Assembly (NCBI GenBank): GCA_045542595.1
Contig: JAZQLI010000004.1
Location: 62,001 to 126,000, forward strand
Source: Scatosoma sp045542595
GTDB taxonomy: Bacteria; Bacillota; Clostridia; Christensenellales; Borkfalkiaceae
DNA length: 64,000 nucleotides
Reading direction: 5' to 3'
In this document: in pieces, positions 59,689 through 64,000 of the stretch
Numbering within the stretch: the stretch's first letter is position 1
Layout of the letters: each line of letters starts with the position of its first letter
The notes under the pieces: generated by a model
What the model was told of the DNA's origin: nothing
The model's database searches: none
What the model saw: the letters and a program-made list of their open reading frames with translations, nothing else
Position numbers and translations under genes: made by a program

Positions 59689-60657
59689 ATGAAAAAAGGT
59701 ATAGCGGTTGCAGGAACGATTCTCGTGGATAAACTCAACGAGATTTCCGCCTATCCTAACGTAGGGGAATTGACAAAGATACACAACGTACAAAAAGCGG
59801 TAGGCGGTTGCGTGCCTAACGTAGGTATTGATTTGAAACGGATTTGCCCTGAACTGACGGTAAAAGCGGTTGGAAAAATCGGCAACGACGAAAACGGTGC
59901 GTACGTAAAACGAATACTTGACGAAAACGGAGTGGACGTTCAGACGATTACGGTTGGTAAAGCCGAAACGAGTTTTACCGAAGTGATGAGCGTGACGGGC
60001 GGACAACGTACATTCTTTGTCTATGCAGGTGCAAACGCGTCGTTTGGTTTCGACGACGTGGATTTGGACGGATTAGACGTTAAAATGTTGCATTTAGGTT
60101 ATTTCCTGTTGCTGGATAAAATGGATAACGGCGACGGGGAAAAACTCTTAAAAGCGGCAAAAGAAAAAGGGATTAAAACGTCTATCGATTTGGTCAGTGA
60201 AAACTCGGATAGATATTCTATCGTCTTGCCTTGCTTGGCTTACGTGGATAATTTAATTATCAATGAAATGGAAGCAGGAAAGATGGTGGGGATAGAGCCG
60301 ACGAAAGAAAATTTGGTGCAAATCGCGCAAAAATTAAGGGAGTACGGCGTAAAAGAAAGAGTGATTATTCACACGCCCGATTTGGGAATTTGCGTATCGG
60401 AAAACGGCGTTGAAATCGTGCCGTCGTATACGCTTTGCGATGATTTCATTCAAGGCACAACGGGTGCAGGTGATGCGTTTTGCGCAGGGGCTTTGTATGG
60501 GATTTATCAAGAAAAGAGCGATAAGGAAATATTAGAATTTGCATCCGCGGCGGCGGTGGCGTCGCTCTCTCAAGTGGACGCAATCAGCGGTTTGCGTACG
60601 GAAAAAGAAATTATGGAACTTTGTAAGAAGTTTAAAAGGAAAGAGATATGCTTGTAA
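59689..60657 (+). CDS. PfkB family sugar kinase
   Basis: 322 residues. GGCVPNVGIDLKRI near the N-terminus and the C-terminal signature GTTGAGDAFCAGALYG, with the catalytic Asp of TGAGD, define ribokinase/PfkB kinases. Position before a class II aldolase suggests that it phosphorylates a ketose 6-phosphate (tagatose- or fructose-6-phosphate) to the bisphosphate. It begins 1 nt after the NagB-like gene. A TTG at 59656 is in frame but lies inside the previous gene. It overlaps the aldolase gene by 10 nt. Confidence 0.9.
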   Translation: MKKGIAVAGTILVDKLNEISAYPNVGELTKIHNVQKAVGGCVPNVGIDLKRICPELTVKAVGKIGNDENGAYVKRILDENGVDVQTITVGKAETSFTEVMSVTGGQRTFFVYAGANASFGFDDVDLDGLDVKMLHLGYFLLLDKMDNGDGEKLLKAAKEKGIKTSIDLVSENSDRYSIVLPCLAYVDNLIINEMEAGKMVGIEPTKENLVQIAQKLREYGVKERVIIHTPDLGICVSENGVEIVPSYTLCDDFIQGTTGAGDAFCAGALYGIYQEKSDKEILEFASAAAVASLSQVDAISGLRTEKEIMELCKKFKRKEICL

Positions 60658-61496
60658 ATTTAAAAGAAATTTTGAAAATAGCTGAAGAAGATAAAAGCGC
60701 GATAGGAATGTTTAACGCAACGGGTTTTGATAGCCTGCAAGCGGTAATCGGTGCGGCGGAAGAATTAAATAAACCCGTCATTATCGCGCATGCGGAAGTA
60801 CATAACGTATATAACGATATTTCTATGGTAGGTCCTGCAATGGTGGCGGTGGCACAAAGTGCAAAAGTGCCCGTATGCGTTCATCTCGACCATGGTACGT
60901 CCTTAGATATGGTTTATAAGGCATTACGGCTCGGTTTTACGTCCGTAATGATGGACGCGTCCGCGCTTCCTTATGAAGAGAATTTGCGCTTGACGAAGAT
61001 GATTACGGAAGCGGCGCATTCTATGAACGTTAGCGTCGAAGCGGAACTTGGTAGACTCGTAACAGGCGAAGCTGGAAGCGGTGAAGAAATGACAAACGCA
61101 AAAGCGGAAGATTTCTATACCCGTCCTGACGAAGCGGAAAGTTTTTGCAATGCAACGGGTATTGACGCACTCGCGATTGCGTTTGGTACGGCGCACGGAT
61201 TTTATTCGGCACAACCCAAGCTTGATTTCGACGTGGTTAAAAATTGCGCGAAAGCAACGGGATTGCCACTCGTTATGCACGGCGGAAGCGGCGTAAGTGA
61301 AGAAGGATTTAAAAAAGCGATTGAAAACGGTATCCGTAAAATCAATTATTATTCATATATGTCCAAGGCAGGCTATATGGCGGCAAAAGAGATAATTGAA
61401 AGCGGTAAAACGAATTATTTGCACGACGTAGAATACGCGGCGATGCAAGCCATGAAAGAAGACGTGAAAAAAGCAATAAAAATCTTTTCAAAATAG
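60648..61496 (+). CDS. Class II ketose-bisphosphate aldolase
   Basis: 282 residues, standard size. The zinc ligands appear in VCVHLDHGTSLDM and HGFYSAQPKLDF; VEAELGRLVTGEAGSGEE and LVMHGGSGVSEEGFKKAI complete the fold. It cleaves tagatose- or fructose-1,6-bisphosphate to DHAP and glyceraldehyde-3-phosphate. Being last in the operon with a PfkB kinase, it resembles the KbaY/GatY end of N-acetylgalactosamine or galactitol catabolism. No transporter is encoded in the operon. Translation is coupled to the kinase by overlap. Confidence 0.92.
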   Translation: MLVNLKEILKIAEEDKSAIGMFNATGFDSLQAVIGAAEELNKPVIIAHAEVHNVYNDISMVGPAMVAVAQSAKVPVCVHLDHGTSLDMVYKALRLGFTSVMMDASALPYEENLRLTKMITEAAHSMNVSVEAELGRLVTGEAGSGEEMTNAKAEDFYTRPDEAESFCNATGIDALAIAFGTAHGFYSAQPKLDFDVVKNCAKATGLPLVMHGGSGVSEEGFKKAIENGIRKINYYSYMSKAGYMAAKEIIESGKTNYLHDVEYAAMQAMKEDVKKAIKIFSK

Positions 61497-61510
61497 TCAA
61501 AACAAAACAT

Positions 61511-61541
61511 ACCCCCCTAACCTCGTTGAGGTTAGGGGGTA
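61511..61541. terminator. Terminator shared by the operon and the tRNA-Leu remnant
   Basis: 12-13-bp stem (about 61512-61524 with 61528-61540), 3-nt loop. On the minus strand it lies directly after the half-tRNA's CCA, where a tRNA terminator belongs; on the plus strand it ends the amino-sugar operon. Confidence 0.75.
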
Positions 61542-61543
61542 TT

Positions 61544-61598
61544 TGGTGCCGCTGGCCGGACTTGAACCGGCACGGTATTTCTACCGAGGGATTTTAAG
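61544..61598 (-). pseudogene. tRNA-Leu(UAA) 3' half (copy B), from anticodon loop to CCA
   Basis: Minus strand: anticodon loop CTTAAAA (61592-61598), variable arm with CGGTA/TACCG stem, perfect T-arm GCCGG-TTCAAGT-CCGGC, acceptor 3' strand CAGCGGC, discriminator A and encoded CCA (61544-61546). Upstream of the anticodon loop the sequence does not complete the anticodon stem, D-arm or 5' acceptor, so only the 3' half is present. The break at the anticodon loop is a typical tyrosine-recombinase crossover site. Confidence 0.75.
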
Positions 61599-61692
61599 GC
61601 AGATTTGGCAAATTTCAAGCAAATTTACAAGGCGGTACAAAGTGCGAAAACGGGGAGATTTTTCACGAAAAACATATCGAAATGCCCCAAAA
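61544..61692. repeat. tRNA-Leu-linked repeat, copy B
   Basis: Partner of 56782-56930 in direct orientation. Shared blocks run from the tRNA variable arm through TTTTAAGGCA, AAGTGCGAAAACGGGG, CACGAAAAA and GCCCCAAAA. Similarity fades after about 61692. The non-tRNA part (about 61600-61692) is common to both copies and is not part of any tRNA, so it marks the end of an inserted element rather than a gene duplication. Confidence 0.78.
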
Positions 61693-61899
61693 CATACAAT
61701 CCGCGTGTAATCCCGATTTTGTTCAAAAATCACACTTTTCCCCGATTTCCCCACGATAAAATTCACTCTTTTTAGCCACTTTTCTAAAATTTTGGCGTAA
61801 AAGAGTGATTTTTTTATCCATAAAACGATTGTACCGCCAAATCCATTAGCATTTTTCTGGGTTTGCCCAAAAAATAACTTATAAACAACGTTCAAATGC
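61693..61899. other. AT-rich spacer between repeat B and the ATPase promoter
   Basis: No supported gene. A 104-codon minus-strand frame covers 61581-61895, but it runs through the half-tRNA and has no good ribosome binding site. It is not annotated as a gene. Confidence 0.5.
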
Positions 61900-61957
61900 T
61901 TGCTTGTTTTGTTTTTTTGTGGTAAAATATTATTGGTGGAATGGTGGGTTAACCCAC
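61900..61957 (+). promoter_or_regulatory. Promoter and palindromic operator of the AAA ATPase gene
   Basis: TTGCTT at 61900-61905 and TAAAAT at 61923-61928 (17-nt spacer). A perfect 14-nt palindrome GTGGGTTAACCCAC lies at 61944-61957, just after the expected transcription start, a classic repressor position. Confidence 0.6.
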
Positions 61958-61981
61958 AAAATAACTTGCGAGGCGTAAAAA

Positions 61982-63277
61982 ATGATTATCAATAGAGATT
62001 ATTATTTACAGCAATTAATCAATGCGAAACACAATGGTATGATTAAAGTGATTACGGGACTTAGACGTTCCGGTAAATCTTTTTTGCTTTTTGAGTTGTT
62101 TAATAAGCATTTAACGGATATAGGCGTTGATTCCGCGCATATTATAAAATTTGCTTTCGATTCCCAAGATTATTTGGATTTAATCGGGGAAGATTTGTTG
62201 GAATTGAATCTTAAAAAACGCAAAGTTGACCCCGTTAAATTTAATAATTATATTAAGAGTAAAATTGTAGACGATAAAACGTATTATATTCTTCTTGATG
62301 AAATTCAGTTGTTGGATTCTTTTGAAACGGTCTTAAACGGGTATCTTAGGAAAAGCAATTTGGACGTTTACGTAACGGGAAGTAATGCAAAATTCTTGTC
62401 TAAAGACGTAATTACCGAATTTAGAGGACGTGGCTGGCAAATTCACGTGAATCCGTTATCGTTCAAAGAATATTTTGAGGCGTTCGGCAAATCTAAGGAA
62501 GAGGCGTATAACGAGTATGCCGTGTATGGAGGGCTTCCTCAGGTATATGAATTTTCGTCAGATGCCGATAAGGTGAAATATCTGAACAGTATATTTGAAG
62601 AAACGTATTTGAAGGATATTATCGAAAGAAATAAGGTGGTGAACACTAACGAGTTAGGCGAACTTCTCGATTTTTTAGCTTCTTCTATCGGCTCGTTAAC
62701 CAATCCAACCAAGCTGGCGAATACGTTCGATTCCGTTAAACACGTAAAAATTCATCCAGATACGATAAGAAAATATATCGAGTATTTTGCGGATTCCTTT
62801 TTAATTTCCACGCCGAAACGCTATGATATTAACGGTAAGGGATATATTAACTCGCCACTTAAATACTATTTTTCGGATATGGGGTTAAGAAATGCCAGAT
62901 TAAATTTCCGAGAATTAGAACTTCCGCGTCTTATGGAAAATATCGTTTACAACGAACTTGTGATGCGTGGCTATAACGTAGACGTAGGAGTTGTTGAGTT
63001 ATACGAACAAAATGGTAAAGGGAAAAGCGTTTTGAAGAAAACGGAAGTGGATTTTGTTTGCAATCAGTCGGATAAAAGGTATTATATTCAAGTTTCGTAC
63101 GCATTAGATTCAGAAGAAAAGATTGCGCAAGAACAAAAATCATTACTGCATATTAACGACGCTTTCAAGAAAATTATTATTGTTAAAGATTCTATGAAAC
63201 CGCATTACAATCAATACGGGGTGTATATCATTGGATTATACGATTTTTTACTGAATATGAATAGTTTGGATTTTTAA
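61982..63277 (+). CDS. AAA-type ATPase with DUF4143 C-terminal domain
   Basis: 431 residues. Walker A is TGLRRSGKS near residue 26-34 and Walker B YYILLDEIQLL about 70 residues on; YVTGSNAKFLSKDVITEFRGRG contains the sensor and arginine-finger-like region. The C-terminal part has EVDFVCNQSDKRYYIQVSYA, a PD-(D/E)XK nuclease-like E-V-D-F...Q-V-S core typical of DUF4143. These ATPases are common in accessory regions, and their function is not established. The ATG at 61982 has GAGG 8 nt upstream. Placement just after an attachment-like repeat suggests membership of an integrated element. Confidence 0.87.
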   Translation: MIINRDYYLQQLINAKHNGMIKVITGLRRSGKSFLLFELFNKHLTDIGVDSAHIIKFAFDSQDYLDLIGEDLLELNLKKRKVDPVKFNNYIKSKIVDDKTYYILLDEIQLLDSFETVLNGYLRKSNLDVYVTGSNAKFLSKDVITEFRGRGWQIHVNPLSFKEYFEAFGKSKEEAYNEYAVYGGLPQVYEFSSDADKVKYLNSIFEETYLKDIIERNKVVNTNELGELLDFLASSIGSLTNPTKLANTFDSVKHVKIHPDTIRKYIEYFADSFLISTPKRYDINGKGYINSPLKYYFSDMGLRNARLNFRELELPRLMENIVYNELVMRGYNVDVGVVELYEQNGKGKSVLKKTEVDFVCNQSDKRYYIQVSYALDSEEKIAQEQKSLLHINDAFKKIIIVKDSMKPHYNQYGVYIIGLYDFLLNMNSLDF

Positions 63278-63358
63278 TAAAATTTTTATAAACTTGACGG
63301 AAATTGTCATATTTAGTGTGGTAAAATATATCCGCAAATAATTATTTTGGGGTAGTTT

Positions 63359-63424
63359 ATGTGGATAGTAGCAATTTTAGTCTTTATAATAACATTTTTT
63401 GAAGATTTGTTAAAGATGAAATAG
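63359..63424 (+). CDS. Possible 21-residue membrane peptide
   Basis: ATG 63359 opens a 21-codon frame with a strongly hydrophobic N-terminal two-thirds (MWIVAILVFIITFFEDLLKM) and a short charged end, preceded by TTGGGG about 8 nt upstream. It lies 23 nt before the next gene, which has AGGAGA in between, so it could be a leader or a small membrane protein. Evidence is limited to hydrophobicity and position. Confidence 0.3.
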   Translation: MWIVAILVFIITFFEDLLKMK

Positions 63425-63447
63425 TATTACGATAGGAGAAAATTTCA

Positions 63448-64000
63448 ATGGAATGGGTAAATTGGGCGGCGCTAGTTATTATTCCAATTTTGGCTGTTAT
63501 TATAGCGCAATACTTACAAGATAGAAGTGAAAAGAGAAAGGATAAAATGCGTGTTTTTTCTCACCTAATGTCTTATCGTTCTTTTGGTTATGTGGACCAA
63601 TACTCGGTAAATGTTTTCAATTCAGTTCCTATCGTTTTCTATGATGATAAAGACGTTATCGAAAAATATAATGCTTATTTAAAATCATTAAATATTAAGC
63701 CTGAGGATGCTCAAGTAAAACAAAAAGAAATCGAAGACAATAAAACAAAGATGCTTGAAGCGATGGCAAGGGCGTTAAAATATAAAAACGTAAATTGGGA
63801 ACTTATTCAAAATCCTTATGTTCCAAACGGATTATTAGCGCAAATTAATGCGGAAAACATTTATAAACAAGGTCAGTTGGAACTTGCTAAGTTGTTTGTA
63901 AATATGACAAATCCACTAACACCAATGGAAGCTGTTAAGGAATGCGGTATCGAAATCGAAAGACGTTTAAAAGAAACAAAGAAAGAGAATGCAGAAGGAG
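63448..64000 (+). CDS. DUF6680-like protein (C-terminus cut by window edge)
   Basis: 184 codons, open to the window end. One N-terminal membrane span (WAALVIIPILAVIIAQYLQD) is followed by a cytosolic domain: RVFSHLMSYR, NVFNSVPIVFYDDKDVIEKY and a later MLEAMARALKYKN, a pattern recalled from DUF6680 proteins (membrane-anchored, unknown function, frequent in accessory regions). AGGAG at about 63435 precedes ATG 63448. It follows the ATPase gene in the same direction and may share its transcript. Confidence 0.65.
   Translation, partial: MEWVNWAALVIIPILAVIIAQYLQDRSEKRKDKMRVFSHLMSYRSFGYVDQYSVNVFNSVPIVFYDDKDVIEKYNAYLKSLNIKPEDAQVKQKEIEDNKTKMLEAMARALKYKNVNWELIQNPYVPNGLLAQINAENIYKQGQLELAKLFVNMTNPLTPMEAVKECGIEIERRLKETKKENAEG

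Noticed and set aside
61544..61598. Calling a functional tRNA-Leu here
   Set aside because: Only the 3' half exists; there is no D-arm, no 5' acceptor strand and the anticodon stem cannot pair.
61581..61895. 104-codon minus-strand frame over repeat B
   Set aside because: Runs into the half-tRNA, lacks a good ribosome site and is not preserved as a frame in repeat copy A.
1..64000. CRISPR arrays, rRNA genes, complete insertion sequences
   Set aside because: No regularly spaced repeat array, rRNA-like conserved sequence or intact transposase was found on either strand.

Overview
The window looks like chromosome of a low- to mid-GC anaerobic Bacillota (Clostridia-like, possibly a gut lineage near Christensenellales; the placement is an inference with modest confidence). 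Supporting signs are strong AGGAG-type ribosome binding sites, vegetative TTGACA/TATAAT promoters with almost invariant 17-nt spacing, short GC-rich terminators, an NfnAB electron-bifurcating transhydrogenase pair, TldD/TldE, DegV, YfhO and Opp-type lipoprotein transport.

Layout. 1-12.3 kb holds metabolic and envelope genes: a truncated FAD oxidoreductase, MFS transporter, SDR, cation/proton antiporter, nfnA-nfnB, a large lipoprotein with cysteine knuckles, and a YfhO membrane protein. 12.4-14.4 kb is a small accessory spot: a tRNA-Pro with anticodon AGG, an interrupted second copy of its 3' end, several hairpins and a compositionally foreign split chromate transporter pair. 14.4-20.9 kb holds a heterodimeric ABC exporter (minus strand) and tldD-tldE. 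20.9-29.8 kb is an oligopeptide ABC operon with a highly folded leader. Its SBP, one permease and both ATPases carry large extra segments. 29.9-31.3 kb holds a small membrane protein and a flavin reductase-like protein.

31.5-49.0 kb is an AT-richer, compositionally mixed exopolysaccharide/capsule locus. It has an aminotransferase, an initiating phosphoglycosyl transferase, an ATP-grasp enzyme, a decayed gene, an acyltransferase, five glycosyltransferases, a Wzy polymerase, a Wzx flippase, UDP-L-FucNAc synthesis (capE-capF-wecB types) and UDP-sugar dehydrogenase. 49.6-56.7 kb returns to host composition: DegV, an acyltransferase-like protein, a Wzz-type chain-length protein (minus), LOG, a GH94 phosphorylase and a flavin reductase under a probable cre site.

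57.0-61.5 kb is an AraC regulator divergent from a four-gene amino-sugar operon (PIG-L deacetylase, NagB-like isomerase/deaminase, PfkB kinase, class II aldolase). It is bracketed by two direct repeats. Each starts with the 3' half of a tRNA-Leu(UAA), cut at the anticodon loop, fused to the same extra sequence: the footprint expected of an element that integrates into tRNA-Leu. Beyond the second copy lie an AAA/DUF4143 ATPase with a palindromic operator, a possible 21-residue membrane peptide and a truncated DUF6680-like protein. These may belong to an element that continues past the window.

The observations most worth following are the tRNA-Leu half-gene repeats and the islet they bracket, the expanded Opp transporter with its structured leader, and the tRNA-Pro(AGG) locus. 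All functions rest on motif recognition and context. No database search was run.
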